From Silene conica (lineage: Eukaryota; Streptophyta; Magnoliopsida; Caryophyllales; Caryophyllaceae): a stretch of 64,000 bases of DNA. The DNA lies in the NCBI GenBank assembly GCA_029255685.2, contig CM055318.2, positions 69,101,136 through 69,165,135 on the forward strand, in the 5' to 3' direction. A program made the translations under genes and the position numbers. Under the pieces are notes generated by a model. It made no database searches and had not been told where the DNA came from. It worked only from the letters and a program-made list of their open reading frames with translations. Of the stretch, positions 33,329 through 45,420 are shown piece by piece; the first letter of the stretch is position 1; every line of letters begins with the position of its first letter.

Positions 33329-34429
33329 TAACAAAATTAAAAAGATGAAGAGGATGATACACAACACTACACACCCGACAGCCCCCACACGACAACAGCC
33401 GACAACAGCCCCTCCACCGCTGCCTACCGCCACTTCGACCACCCACCAGCACCGACTCCCAACACCACCGACCACCAACCGTCACTACAACACCACCCCA
33501 CCAGTCGACACCCCCTGTCGACTCTGACCAGAGACCTTAAACCCAGCCTGACCCCTCGCCTGAGTCCCAACAGCCCAAAACAGACACCAATCGATCCCCT
33601 GTAACCACCCTTACACCAACCATAACACCCACCAGACTAAACCTCCGACAACCCCCACTCGGACCATGGTGGTGCCACTGCTTAGACCTCCCCCGAGTCT
33701 TCAGTAGCACCACCCCAAAACCACCTTCCCTGAACATACAACACTGACCGTGAACTAAACCAACCAACAGACACCACGAACCCCCCTTTTTACACCACCC
33801 ACGATACACGACAACCACCGTGACCAACCCCCGACAACCCCTTAACCACCACAAGAAAAGAAAAGCATAAACCATGACAACCACGACACTGAACACCCCC
33901 TCGAAAGAGCATAAACACCAGCAGTTTAAAAACAGAAATACAAACGAAACTATACAGGTTGCGGCTTACCTGTTTTCTGCCTCAAATCGAGAGAACCTAG
34001 ACTGGTCAAACAACCGTGAAAGACTCCTCCTTCTGGGGTGTGGTGGCGGCTGAACAAACTAGGGTAGAGGTGATATGTGTAGGTAGGTCAGAAAGTGTGT
34101 CGAAGGCTCTTATAAGGCGGCTGAGTGAAGGGGTGTGTGTGAGGGTTTCATTCCCTCATAATATGCGAGTCTTGGGCTGCTTGTATTGACACGGAAATCG
34201 AGGCCCAAGACTCTCATCCAACAACCCCTAGTTCGAACCCCACCAAGAGCATGTCACAAAATAAGTGATCCCCAATTCGAGTCCCATAACAAGCATGATA
34301 CGTACGCGTAAACTTATAAACGAACTAATTACTTATCATCCTATTTAACATCGTAACAAATAAGATCCCGTACTAAACATAAAACCGTTTGGCTACTAAG
34401 ACAACGTGCCCAAAATTCGAGGTATTACA
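32730..34429 (-). mobile_element. Gypsy 5' LTR, outer part (not a solo LTR)
   Basis: Begins with the remaining (TA)n (32730-32772), then matches 15840-17529 closely and ends at TATTACA (34429). Although it looks like a truncated or solo LTR, its missing part is found at 22861-23434, on the other side of the two elements inserted in the (TA)n tract. Host flank resumes with GTTAG at 34430; the matching duplicate at the other end of the element has been lost. Confidence 0.87.
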
Positions 34430-35097
34430 GTTAGTCACTTTAGTGTCACGAGGTTTGTGTACTACTGTACTATGAGATAGATTTGGGGAAAATTATCAGA
34501 GGTTTGTTATGATTTGATGTAAATAAAAGACCATTCAAAGGAAGATCACTTTCAATTTTAAAAAATAGATATGACCAAAATAATTGTCCACAGTTTGACT
34601 TGGCATATATATCTTAACACTTTTCAATAAAACATTTTGCTATTTTTTTTATCTAATTAATAATAGTAAGTCTTGCTTGTGAGTTGTGACGGATATTTTG
34701 TGAGATAAAATGGATACAAAATAAGTTAGTGGAAAAAGGGGACCACATAAATAGTGTCGGAGAGAGAAAAAGTGGGTATTTAGTAAGAGAATACGGTATT
34801 CGTCACAAGCTTGTGACGGATACCGCCGTCATAAATGAGAATTTGTTAATTAATAAAGCATGTACTAAGTTCATTTGTTAGTTTTTATAAAATAACTTAA
34901 GTTAAGTTAAATTTAACGATATTAAACGCCAAAAGAATGAAGTCCTAATAATCCAATACATGTTTGTTTATTATTGTCTTTACTGAAATGATAAGTTGCT
35001 TGCTTAGACAAATGTAACTCATGCTTGTACTAAACCTTATTGCGATAATGATTAAATGTCTTCGAGCAATCCCAAAAATAAACTATTTGAGTATAAA
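34430..35097. other. Flank with a MITE-like palindromic stretch
   Basis: AT-rich DNA between the Gypsy element and the Helitron. Around 34670-34850 are inverted strings TTGTGACGGATA and TATCCGTCACAAG-like, suggesting a decayed MITE with unclear ends. No gene was seen. Confidence 0.35.
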
Positions 35098-36012
35098 CTA
35101 GTTTTGTGACCTACGTTTTCTTAGAATTTTGATGTAGATTTTTATTTATAAAATTGAACGTCAATGTTTAAAGATAAATGTATAACAAATCTTTTCACAG
35201 ATTAAAATCTATAGTACAAGACAATTACAATTTATAATACAAGACAATTACGTATTTATAATTACAAAAACAAATAATATATGAACAAATTATCTAAAAT
35301 ATTCACCTCAAACTTTCCAACTCATTAACTTAAAATATGCGCTCTTTTATTCGTGTATATATTTTAATACCTCCATAACTTATAATTTTTTACCTTGGTT
35401 TTTTTAACTTTAGTTTTACCTCAATTTATTGCCTTTTGTATTTCTTCCCTCTTCTGATTACCAATGTGATGGCGGCGCCGGTGATACTTTGACTTATCTG
35501 CATTTACATACATTTTATGATACTTTAATGCTTATATAAAAATATCTTGACCAAAAGGTATAACGACAATAAATTGAGTATAAACATTGTCACATGCATG
35601 TAAACTACACCAAATGGAAAACATGAATTCAAATATACAAAAAACGATTATAAAAACCAACAACATAACAAAAAATCAAACATAAATATATTTTATTGCA
35701 CATCGTCAACGCAGCAACAACAACACTCAACAATAATTCTTAATATACTCACTATCATCAATTAATTAAATTACACCATAGAATATAATCCACTACATAA
35801 AAACTCATGGACAACAAACATTAAATTATAAAGTGAATATAAACTATTATAGGTACTTTAGTTTTTATAGACATTACATAACCATAAATTCCCATATTTA
35901 TTTTTAATTTTAATTTATTTTGTGTTATTATTAAATTGGATAATTGAATGCCAAGAAACTTAAGAAGTGAATTAAATAGCAAAAAATGTTAATGAAAATT
36001 ATGGGTATTAAG

Positions 36013-37161
36013 CTAGGTAGCACGGACACTTCTCGTAATGAGCCGTACCGTATCCGACACCGTGTCCGACACCGACATTCCACGGACACACGCTGAAACG
36101 TGTCCGACACCTAAACAGCCGTGTCTACCTTTCTACATTTATTTGGGCACGTGTCCGACGCGTGTCCATGATATTTGAGCCGTGTCCGTCGCATGTCCAT
36201 GATATTTGGTTATCATTTGCGGTGAATGATGTTATGCAGACGAGAAATGCGCTATCGAAAGATAGAGCTGATCATCTCCGGGCCAACCCGTCCAGCCCGG
36301 CCCGTCCAACCCGCTATTGAAGCGGGCTTGGACTCGTAAAATATCGTAATAAATGGGTAACGGACAAGCTAAAGTTGGCCCGCTATTTTAACGGACGGGT
36401 ACGGACTAAACAAATATGTCCATGGGCAGCCCGCTAAGCCCGCTAATACTTTTATTCTTACTTTTTATTTCCAATTCTCATATAAAATGACAATAAACTA
36501 ATAATAAACTAATAAGCTAATATAATAAATTAGTAACACTAAAAAAGGAAGTGAAAATCCCTTCATATTCTATCCTATTTCCTACGTCTAAGACTCCTAA
36601 ATTTCTAGAATTCCTTCGTATTTCCAAGTACCAAGTACCAACTTTCTAGAGTTTGATATTTTTAAACTTCCTACCACATTTACGCTCCTTATCATTTTAT
36701 TATTAGATTTATTTATGAACTTTCAGCTACTTTGGTTTTAATTTTTAAGTCCCATAAGCCCGCGGGCAGCCCGCCAATTAATTAATGGGCGGATATGGAC
36801 AGGAGTAATAGGCCCGCTATAGCGGGCTCGGACACGAAAATTAAGCCCGCCGGACACATTTTTATAGCTTAGGCCCGGCCCGCGTCCGGCCCTAGCCCGC
36901 AAACGATCAGCTCTATCGAAAGAGATTAATTAGAATATTGATTCAGATGAATGAAGAAAATAAATTTATTATCAAGGGCAAACTTTACTTTCACTTATTT
37001 AAAATTTATATCAAATAGTTTTACAAAAATAAAATCAAACATTTTATAACTATAAATTGTATATTTTATTAAATTTAAATGTCGTGTCCCGTGTCCTGAA
37101 TTTCATGGCATGCCGTGTCCCGTGTCCGTCTCGTGTCCGTGTCCGTTCTGGTGCTACCTAG
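36013..37161. mobile_element. hAT-like element with GTGTCCG repeats
   Basis: Ends CTAGGTAGCAC and GTGCTACCTAG. The flanking 8-mers GTATTAAG (36005-36012) and GTGTTAAG (37162-37169) differ at one position. The arms are rich in GTGTCCGACAC-type repeats. The body is only about 490 bp once the inner insertion is removed. It has no transposase. Confidence 0.72.
36263..36915. mobile_element. hAT element nested in another hAT
   Basis: Terminal inverted repeat TAGAGCTGATC with its complement GATCAGCTCTA at the right end, flanked by a perfect 8-bp duplication TCGAAAGA (36255-36262 and 36916-36923). The subterminal regions are GC-rich (GGCCCG, CCCGC) and the centre AT-rich. Non-autonomous, and younger than the surrounding element at 36013. 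Confidence 0.9.
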
Positions 37162-38480
37162 GTGTTAAGTAATATAAAGAGTTTTAATTAATTTATTAAC
37201 ATATTATATTACAAAAATTAATTAAATAAGAAGAATTTTTTAATTAATTTGGTGGGTGTTAAGTACTATGAAAAGTTCTAATTAATTTATTACCATGTTT
37301 AATTAAGAAAATGAATTAAATAGGAAAAAATGTTAATAAAAATGGTAGGTGAAAAGAAATATAAAGAGCTTTAATTAATTATTAACATGTTTTATTACAA
37401 AAATTTCAATTAAAACCTTAATTTTAATTATAAAATACGAATCTTTTATTACAAAAATTTCAATTAAAATGTCAGTATTAATTATAAATGTTCAAATTTT
37501 AAAGGGTTACATAAAATTTGGAAAACAATATATTTTTAATATAGAAATTTACTACATAGATACTAGAATTAAATTAATTTATAGATAAAATGTCATGTAA
37601 TAATAAATTGATATTCTATGTCACAACAACTTGTCATGTCACATTAAAAATATGTCACGTCATGTTTAATTATATCACGTTACATTAAATATATCAAACA
37701 AATGAAAATGAAGTAATATCATAAAAAATGAGAAACTCAACATTATTTTTTTTTTAAAAATGTCTAATCAACTTATCTCATTTTATATATAAAATTAATT
37801 GAAATTTCATAATTGTAGAATATAAAAAGTTTTGAACTATTAAATAAGTATAAACATTATGATTATGAGGTGAAATAATATTGATGGGGAGATGAATGTT
37901 TACATAAGAATTGTTGGATTTTCATAATTTAAAAATACGAAAAGTTTTCATTAAATAAATATAAATATCGTGAAAATGAGATGAAATAATGTTAGGGAAA
38001 TGAATGTTTAAATAAGACGATGATTAACTCATTGCTGCTATTTTATCTTTTCGTGTTCTATTTTACAATTTGTATAATACCACATGTAATTGTATTAATT
38101 TTTAGTCCATCATGTCATTTTATAATTCCGCCACGTGTCATTCTTATAGGCAATAGCTACTCAATCTAACCTTTTTATTTTATTATATAGATAGATGTCA
38201 TTATCGCACTCCAACCATCAACTTTGTTTAAACTACTTAAACTGTTTAAACATGGTTAGAATTTTATAATTGAATTTAAACTCTAACATAAACTTATCAA
38301 GATAATATATGCATCTTCATAAATTCTTCTAATTATAACGACATATTATATGTCTAAGAATAAAATTAAACTAATATACCAACTCTTATTCTTATTTGAG
38401 AATGTAGTGTCTCCAAATTAAAAAAAAATATAATTCACGAAAGTAATATTTTGCATTTAAAATACAACTGGTAAATAGTA

Positions 38481-38568
38481 CTCCTCCGTCCCAGTCATAT
38501 GTTTACACTTCTCTTATTTCCCCTCACAAAATAAAAGAAGTGTAAACATCTCACTGGGACAGAGGTAG
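38481..38568. mobile_element. Stowaway MITE, 88 bp
   Basis: Flanked by TA on both sides. The left end is CTCCTCCGTCCCAGT and the right end reversed is CTACCTCTGTCCCAGT. The arms carry GTTTACACTTCT and its complement, so almost the whole element folds back on itself. Typical of Tc1/mariner-derived Stowaway. Confidence 0.88.
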
Positions 38569-38832
38569 TACGTAATAGTTCAGAATAATAATCCTAAAAT
38601 ATATTATAAATTCTCGTTTAAGATCATGTCATAACTTCTTTAAACGAAACAAAAAAATAAAACAATATAACAAAAAACACGCGCAATTACAAACTTGATG
38701 AAAAACCCATTCATTTAAAATCGCATAGTTAATAATAATAGGGTTTTTTACAAAAGCATATATGCTAAATTAATTAATTATTAATTATTAATTATTTTAT
38801 TCATTACATGTGAGAAATTAATAAATAAATCC

Positions 38833-39234
38833 TCATTCGATTCTATCCCAACCATAATCATAGACTCTCCACGAATGCAATACAAGAGCCGGGCCGGGCT
38901 CGTAAATATACCAAATACATAAATCTCCACAATCATGACTACCAGGCCAAGTATCTCTATCTTCATCGTAAATATCGAACCAATGTAATTTATTATCGAA
39001 TGTAAAACCGCAGAAATATAATGTTCTATCAAATAGTGTTTTTTCTGCTTCAAATTCGTAAGATTGGCCATGAGGTATTACATGTGTACCAAGATCGTGA
39101 TTTTTATCTTTGCAATGAACTATTATTTTTTGATGTTTTTCTAATTTGTTGTTTATTATAATTTTCACCTCCGAATGACCTAGCTCCGCGAGTAGTATCA
39201 TCGCGAAGATGAAAATTATAATATATTTCGACAT
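38833..39234 (-). CDS. Plant self-incompatibility S1-family secreted protein (SPH)
   Basis: Intronless 133-residue protein. An N-terminal hydrophobic signal peptide (residues 1 to about 21, IIIFIFAMILLAELGHS) is followed by the S1 domain: VKIIINNKLE, IVHCKDKNHDLG, the FxFxxTLFxCxF-like stretch DRTLYFCGFTFD, and CGDLCIWYIYEPG. Four cysteines (41, 75, 102, 106) sit at the places expected for two disulphides in this family. The founding member is the stigma determinant of poppy self-incompatibility; most plant homologues (SPH proteins) have unknown secreted roles. Length and domain are complete and the start is the only Met before the signal peptide. It is a lone gene among transposon fossils, with an AT-rich upstream region. 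Confidence 0.9.
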   Translation of the reverse strand: MSKYIIIFIFAMILLAELGHSEVKIIINNKLEKHQKIIVHCKDKNHDLGTHVIPHGQSYEFEAEKTLFDRTLYFCGFTFDNKLHWFDIYDEDRDTWPGSHDCGDLCIWYIYEPGPALVLHSWRVYDYGWDRIE

Positions 39235-39760
39235 TTTTTTACTTTTCTTTTTAAATATATAGATAATTTTGGATTATATAAAATAAATTGTTAGCTTTAT
39301 GCACTTATTTATATAGATAGATATAATATGAGTTGTGTTCGTCGTCTTTAATGCAGATATATGACGAAACTTCTTAATTAATTTATGGACGGAGTTAAGT
39401 AACTTAAGATGAAATTTAAAAAATTATAACTTGCTTGCAATTGATGCCATCAAGACTAACGCATTTCTAATTAATTTCTTATGCATCGTATATACCCAAG
39501 AGTATATACTCCATTTACTTCAAAGAATAGTTTTTATTTGCTTTATTCGGTAAGGAGGAAAATAATATAAATGTAAATTATTGACTAAAACGAAGGCGAA
39601 AATAATATACATTTCATACATGTATAGATAAATACAAGGACTTAAATTAACTCGTATGCACTTTTTTTTTTTTTTTTATGTTGATGACACAAACTGTCGT
39701 ATAATTGAAGTGTATAATAGTATTCCGGTGTTCTTAACATATTAAAAATAAATTAAAGTA
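39235..39760. other. SPH gene upstream region, AT-rich
   Basis: Presumed promoter side of the S1-like gene. TATATAAATAAG-like boxes lie within about 70 bp of the ATG (read on the minus strand). There is a T run near 39663. No other gene or element end was seen. Confidence 0.35.
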
Positions 39761-39768
39761 CTATTGAT

Positions 39769-40345
39769 TAGGGGTGTTCATCTGCGGTTCAGTTCACCGA
39801 ACCGCATATTTAATTCGGTTCGCACACGGTTTGGTTTGGCAAAACACCGAACCAAAACCGCATCGTTCCTAACGGTTATTTGCGGTTCGGTTAACCAGTT
39901 TAAACGGTTATTTGCGGTTCGGTTACCGGTTAACCTATAAACATGCTAAATATATTTTTTCTTTAGTTTTCGAGATTTTTATCTAGTAGTTTAATTAAAT
40001 TTTTAATATTTAATTATACTCAACAAATAAGTGAAACTTTAATATTAATCATTTTAACAATTTTTAAATCTGGAAACACTTTTTAATTAAACAAAAGAAC
40101 AATTTTTTTATATAATATTTTAATTTTTTGCTTACTTTTTTGTGAACGGTTCGGTTCGCGGTTAACCTCTTTTCTAAAATTGCGAACCTCAACCGAACCG
40201 TGTCCGTGATAAATTTAACGGTTCGGTTCATCGAACCGCTTTGTCAAAATGGTTCGGTTAATCGAACCTTTAAAATGTACGATTTTTCGATTTTTCGATT
40301 TTTCGATTCGGTTATTGCGATTCGATTTATTATGAACACCCCCTA
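39769..40345. mobile_element. hAT MITE with GGTTCGG repeats
   Basis: Ends TAGGGGTGTTCAT and, reversed, TAGGGGGTGTTCAT, with a perfect 8-bp duplication CTATTGAT (39761-39768 and 40346-40353). The arms are full of CGGTTCGG/CCGAACCG repeats. It has no coding capacity. Confidence 0.9.
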
Positions 40346-41131
40346 CTATTGATACATAATTACAGTTGTTTGTTTGTCCATAAAATCATGAAATCTCACG
40401 CTTCCTATAGAGTGTAAAAGCCAGCATGATATTGTTTGGTTAATGGTTTCCAAGATCGTGGAAAGTAAAAATTTCATCATTTATTATGTGGGAAGTCATT
40501 CACTAACTCTCCCTGGGTCATTTTAATCTTCTACATAAATTAATTTCCAACATGTAAACTAAACACCTATTAGAAATTCACATAAATTGAAAATTATGTG
40601 AACTTGAAGTACCCGAGAACTTCAATTCCTTTATTTCAACCTCGCGTTGGTATAAAATTTCAAAAGTAATACATTAGTAAAACTATTCCTTTGTAGTCAT
40701 TTGTTTACATATTCTAATTTTTCAGTGTCTCGCTCATTTATTTATCTTTTTTATATTAAAAACGCTTCCAATGAGTAATTTTATTGTCCACATTCATCCT
40801 TTATATAATTGTTATTTTAAGAAAAACTAACCACAAACAATCCCGCCTTTCTACTTAGTCTTTGCAGTAGGTCTCGTAAGAGATCGTCTCTCACTAATTT
40901 AGTGAGAGACATAATAGGGAAACAAAAACTTCAGTGGTTCCCTCACCCCATCATGTGAGATGTCTCTTAATACCGCTATAGAGAGACCGTTTCTCTGAAA
41001 ATTTTGTGCCAAAAAAAGATAAACAAATAATTATAACGGTATTAACGGAGGGAGTAAAACGCTTTCTCTCCCTATATAAATCTCTTTTAAACAAACTGTG
41101 AGCACTTAGATAAACTAATAAGAAATTATTA
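40346..41131. other. Gap with eroded MITE-like inverted repeats
   Basis: Around 40868-40990 there are arms AGGTCTCGTAAGAGATCGTC and GAGACCGTTTCTC. Near 41037-41056 ACGGTATTAACGGAGGGAG looks like a Stowaway end. The boundaries are unclear. No gene was seen. Confidence 0.35.
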
Positions 41132-42026
41132 GCTATAGCTAGAGATGACAATGGATCTCGGATCCTACCTAGATCCACCAGACTCTATACCCAAGGATAG
41201 GATATGGATCTCATTATTTTAGATCCTTAGGATCCGGGTCAGGCCCATATCCTTATACAAGTACGAGGATCGGATCTGGATCCCATCGTTAAGATCCAAA
41301 TCCTACCCTTGGACCTAGGGATGGCAATTTGTTCACTACCGAACCGAAACCGAACCGATGGAAATTTCTCGATCCAAACCCATGGTTTGAAAACCCATAT
41401 CCATATCCATTAGTTAGAACCCGAATCCAAATCCACCAAAAAATACCCGAATCGAATCCACGCCGATCCATTTCATAAGCATAACCGACCCGATCCACCT
41501 GATCCACTTAAGATCCATAACCGACTCGAAACAGATTCATATCCACCTTTCACCCGATTCAGATTTGATCCATATCCATTTTTTCCCAAATTTAGACCCG
41601 TTTAAATTGCAAAATCGACATAAATTCTTTTCACAAGCAAAAAACTAATCTTAATAATTAATCTCATTTTTTTCCTAAAAAAATATTTTTCTTCTTCAAT
41701 TCTTCTTCTTATTATTATTATTTCTTACAAGTGTAAATTTACATTCTCCTTAACTATTAGATTTTCCAAGTGGATCTATATACCAATACTTGTTAGGTGA
41801 ACTATGTCATTTTAACTATTAGAGATTAATAAAAAAATTGTATTTCATCAATTATATCAATATTTGTTAGGAGAAATATGTCATTTTATTAATAATTTAA
41901 CTTGATCATTAAAAAGAATACAAATTCCCAAGTTTGACAATCTCACAATAGCATAATGAATGAAAGATCTTTAACATGATAGATTAATCTGAAGAACCTC
42001 AGAAATTTACATTAAAGCTCATAAAT

Positions 42027-43700
42027 TCTATATAATAAAATAAAAAGGCTAGATTGAGCATAAAATTGTGACACGTGGCAGCGTGAAATCAAGGCAAATG
42101 TGATATGAATTACAATTAAGAGAGATATTATAACAAAGTTTATTTGCTAACTTAAATCAAAGATAATCAAGAGTCCAAAATTTAAAACATCAACCATTTT
42201 TCTTATATAACTCATGTCGTTCTCTATTACATGTACAATTAATCCCGATAATTTTAGTTTTGGATCTTCATTGATGAATATGGTACGTCTCCTGTTAATC
42301 TCATATAGTTTATAATTTTTGCTATTTTGATTTTCACCGTAGTTTCTAAATATTTATAAAAAATTAATTTCTAAATCAAACTTAGTAGTTGAGCTCTTAA
42401 TAGACATTAATTTTTGTATGTAAAACTATAATGTTTTCATTTGACTAATTAATTTGATTCTTTTAGTGATGAATTTAAGAAGCAAGGTTAATAGGATGCT
42501 ATCAAGAAGATTGTGATTTCATTTTGTAAAATGATGACTACTACTTACAAAGAGAACTTGGTTTTATTGTACGCTGACACTCAGATACCTTATATTATGA
42601 TAGTTATTAGTGAAAAAATACATGTTATTGTTTACTTTTCTATTTCATTGTGAATTAGTTCCAATAATATATGTTTATAGCTTAGATTATCTCACTATAT
42701 TTTGTATTTATATATGTCAATTAATCAATAGAAATGTAAGCTTTATCTTCGTTCGATTAATATGTGTATAATTCTTCAATTATACATGTTAATTAATCAA
42801 TAAATTGTCTAATTGTAATTGGTAAATATATAAGTTTAAAAATTCAAAGGATTTTGCGTTTCTAGACTATCATGATGTCACCTAATAGTTATATAAAACT
42901 ATTAAAATAAACTTCTACATAAATAAATATTTATTAAAATTCCTTACAAAAATGACATTATATATTTTGTAACATACAAATTAAAGAAAATAAAAAGACA
43001 AAATTGTTATTCTAAAATTAAATGTCTATATTAAATATTTGATAAATTAAAAAAAATCAAAATTAATATAACTTCTACAAATTCATAACCGGTGATTTAT
43101 AACTAAAATGACATTTCAACTCTATATATGAGCATAAGAAGATAGTACAATTTTTGCTGTCATTTCTTATATCAATTAATAATTTAGTTAATTTTGGTTC
43201 CCATTTTATAAAGATTTCACGTTATTTTATATTAATCAGCAATCAAACTGAATATTATGTTAAAAATTACCAATTTGATTATAAGAAAAAAAATTGGAGC
43301 TATTATATTTACTTATTGTTGATTCAACGTATTAAAGTTCCTTTTTGCGCAATGAATTCGGTATAACCATTTATCTTGACGATGAAGAAGTATTCTTTTA
43401 CTACGCATATCGGATATGAGTTTAATTTTAGGTTCAGACTTCAATGCCCCATTAAAATTTTTGCATTTCGGTGAAAAATGGTGGATATTTTTGAAAAATA
43501 GTTTTGAAATCGACTTGATGGTATTAAAGACGTGTTTTTTAAGTTAGTTGATGGTGATAACGATTGTGACTGTAACAAACTAATATCGACCACAACTTAA
43601 AATTGTGAAAATGTTCGCCGTCTTAATTTCCAGTTTCCTTTATCAATCATATAAGTAAAACTATTAGCAAACCCGCGATTTTCGCGGGTCATAAAACTAG
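42027..43700 (+). mobile_element. Helitron (plus strand), non-autonomous
   Basis: Starts TCTATATAATAAAATAAAAA and ends with a clear hairpin (stem ACCCGCG at 43671-43677 and CGCGGGT at 43683-43689), then CATAAAACTAG and T. These are standard Helitron ends. The base before TC is T and not A, a minor departure. There is no Rep-helicase. It is the same family as 35098-38191 by its 5' end. Confidence 0.82.
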
Positions 43701-43941
43701 TTTACAATAATAAAGCTAATAAATTATTCATAACATTAATGATACTACCACTAATAAATGCTCAAATTATCTTTTAAGACGGACTAAATTATAAGTATGA
43801 ATTGAACTAAACTTTTCTGAATCAACCTTATAGAAATTAAACATAACTTATATAAGCTCAATTGAGCTGAACTGGACTAATCTTAAAAGAGCTGGATTAT
43901 ATTGACTTTAACGTATAGAGTTGAACTGAACTTAAATAGTA

Positions 43942-44199
43942 CTCCCTCCATTCATATCCACATTACACATTTCTTTTTTCACGTTTCCCAACGCGTCTTT
44001 TGTACGGTAAATATTGTAAGCTACGTATTTTCAAAAATTATAAAAATTAGATATTAATAATATACTCGTAAAGATGAATAAAACTAGATCCCACATGAAT
44101 ATAATTTTATTTACGTATCGAGAGAAAATCGAATTTGAATGGTTGTTTGTGAATAGTGTATAAAATAGAAATGTGTAATGTGGATTTGAATGGAGGGAG
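43942..44199. mobile_element. Stowaway MITE, 258 bp
   Basis: TA on both sides. Ends CTCCCTCCATTCATATCCAC and, reversed, CTCCCTCCATTCAAATCCAC, with long complementary arms (ACATTACACATTTC). No coding. Confidence 0.92.
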
Positions 44200-45420
44200 T
44201 AAGATTTCAGGTATAAAGGGATAAGGTGTAATGAAGTAAAGACAACTGAACATTAACAAAATTATTATTATTATTATCATTAACTAGTTGGTTAATGAAA
44301 ACTTCGAGTTCACTTTTGTCTTTAATGTCCTCTACATACTTTAAAATTTTGATTTTAATTTAATAATAGTAAAATAACATTTTTTTCTTAAAATTTGTGC
44401 TGAACTCAGGAAACCTACCATAAGCAATTAACAAAATATTGAAGAAAATTATTAAAAAAATATGAGTTGAGTAAACACAAATATCTATTGTCTTTGTATT
44501 CAGAGTTTTCTATTTAGTTACTACTTCAACCTCTACTCAATATTACTTCGTACTAATTTTCTCTAAAAATGTGATTTTATGATGGCCATTTTTGGCCTCA
44601 ACTGTGAAAACAATTAGATTGAAAAAGTGCAAGAAATATATATCATGTATTAATATGTGTATATGAAAAAAACGGAATTACAATTATAATGTGTGCGCTT
44701 TGAAAGAGTATGAATTGGATTTGAAATGGATTGGATCGGGTTTGAAATGGTTATGGATAGGGTTTTGGGTTGGATTGTGGATCAGGTATGGATATGGATG
44801 ATTAAAAAAATGGTGGATTGGATATGGATCAATGACTTTTGGATATGGATCGGGTTTGGATATGAATCGGTGATCCATTAAATAAGTGGATCGGGTTTGG
44901 ATCTCGCAAAACCCGATCCAACCCGATCCATTGCCATCCCTACTTGTACCCTCTATAAGGATATTTTCTGGATAGATTCGACCCTTCAAAGGTAGGTCGT
45001 GGAAACCATGAATGAAATATTAGTGTTTATTTTGTTTGAACAATTTGTTTTATTATGAACGGTTGAAATTATAATTATTTTCTGTTTTATAAACGTTAAA
45101 GTTGCTATAAAACTTTTTAACACTCTGTACACTCTTTTTGTTTCTTTTAGACTATGATTTTTAAACCAATGAAGCTAATAGAGGGTAATTCGACTAAAAT
45201 ATCGTCTCTAATTGACAAGTAAAAGTGAAACAGTGTATAATAGTGACACATTTGAATGTATCGTTTAAGATTGACGGATTTGGATTTTACCCAGATCCTT
45301 AGGATGCGGGTATGGATCTACAAATTTCGGACTCTACGGATAAGAGTAGGATCTAAATATACCATTTTAAAATGGATCTGAATCTGGATCCTATCCAAAT
45401 CCTACCCATTGTCATCTCTA

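Larger units (their letters stand above)
15830..34429 (-). mobile_element. Tekay/Del-like Gypsy (chromovirus) fossil, split by later insertions
   Basis: A minus-strand element. Parts: partial 3' LTR (15830-17529), polypurine tract, pol and gag regions (17698-22295), tRNA-Met primer-binding site (22837-22857), and a 5' LTR starting at 22861. That 5' LTR is interrupted at a (TA)n tract by two other elements (23435-32729) and resumes to 34429. Joined only by position, the LTR is about 2.2 kb. Its ends are TGTAATACC and GGTGTTACA on the element strand. The coding part looks broken by about one interruption, and the 3' LTR lost roughly its last 570 bp together with the flank. The LTR portions that can be compared differ by about eight substitutions in 1.65 kb by eye, suggesting an age of the order of a few hundred thousand years. 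Confidence 0.92.
35098..38191 (-). mobile_element. Helitron (minus strand), hosts nested hAT fossils
   Basis: On the minus strand it starts TCTATATAATAAAATAAAAA next to an A at 38192 (read on that strand) and ends in AAAACTAG followed by T at 35097. This fits Helitron insertion between A and T with TC...CTRR ends. The 5' thirty bases are nearly the same as those of the element at 42027. The 3' hairpin is weak in this copy. No Rep-helicase frame was seen, so it is non-autonomous. It contains the hAT pair at 36013-37161. Confidence 0.7.
41316..44942. mobile_element. hAT-like element nested inside another hAT-like element
   Basis: Ends TAGGGATGGCAAT as inverted repeats, with flanking 8-mers CTTGGACC (41308-41315) and CTTGTACC (44943-44950) that differ at one base. 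The subterminal arms repeat CCATATCCA and GATCGGGTTTGGAT motifs. No transposase frame was seen. It hosts a Helitron (42027-43700) and a Stowaway (43942-44199). Confidence 0.78.
41140..45420. mobile_element. Outer hAT-like element, GGATCC-rich, filled with younger insertions
   Basis: The ends TAGAGATGACAATGG are exact inverted repeats (left at 41140, right ending 45420). The flanking 8-mers GCTATAGC and ACTACGGC share five bases, so the duplication is eroded or uncertain. The arms are rich in GGATC motifs. Its own sequence is only about 650 bp; the rest is the element at 41316-44942. Confidence 0.7.

Noticed and set aside
32773-34429. Solo LTR
   Set aside because: Its missing part is found at 22861-23434 on the far side of the inserted elements, next to the primer-binding site, so it is half of the Gypsy 5' LTR.
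40400-40625. Another Tourist-like MITE (TTGTTTGGTTAATGG style)
   Set aside because: Strings resemble MITE interiors, but no matching ends or target duplication could be found.
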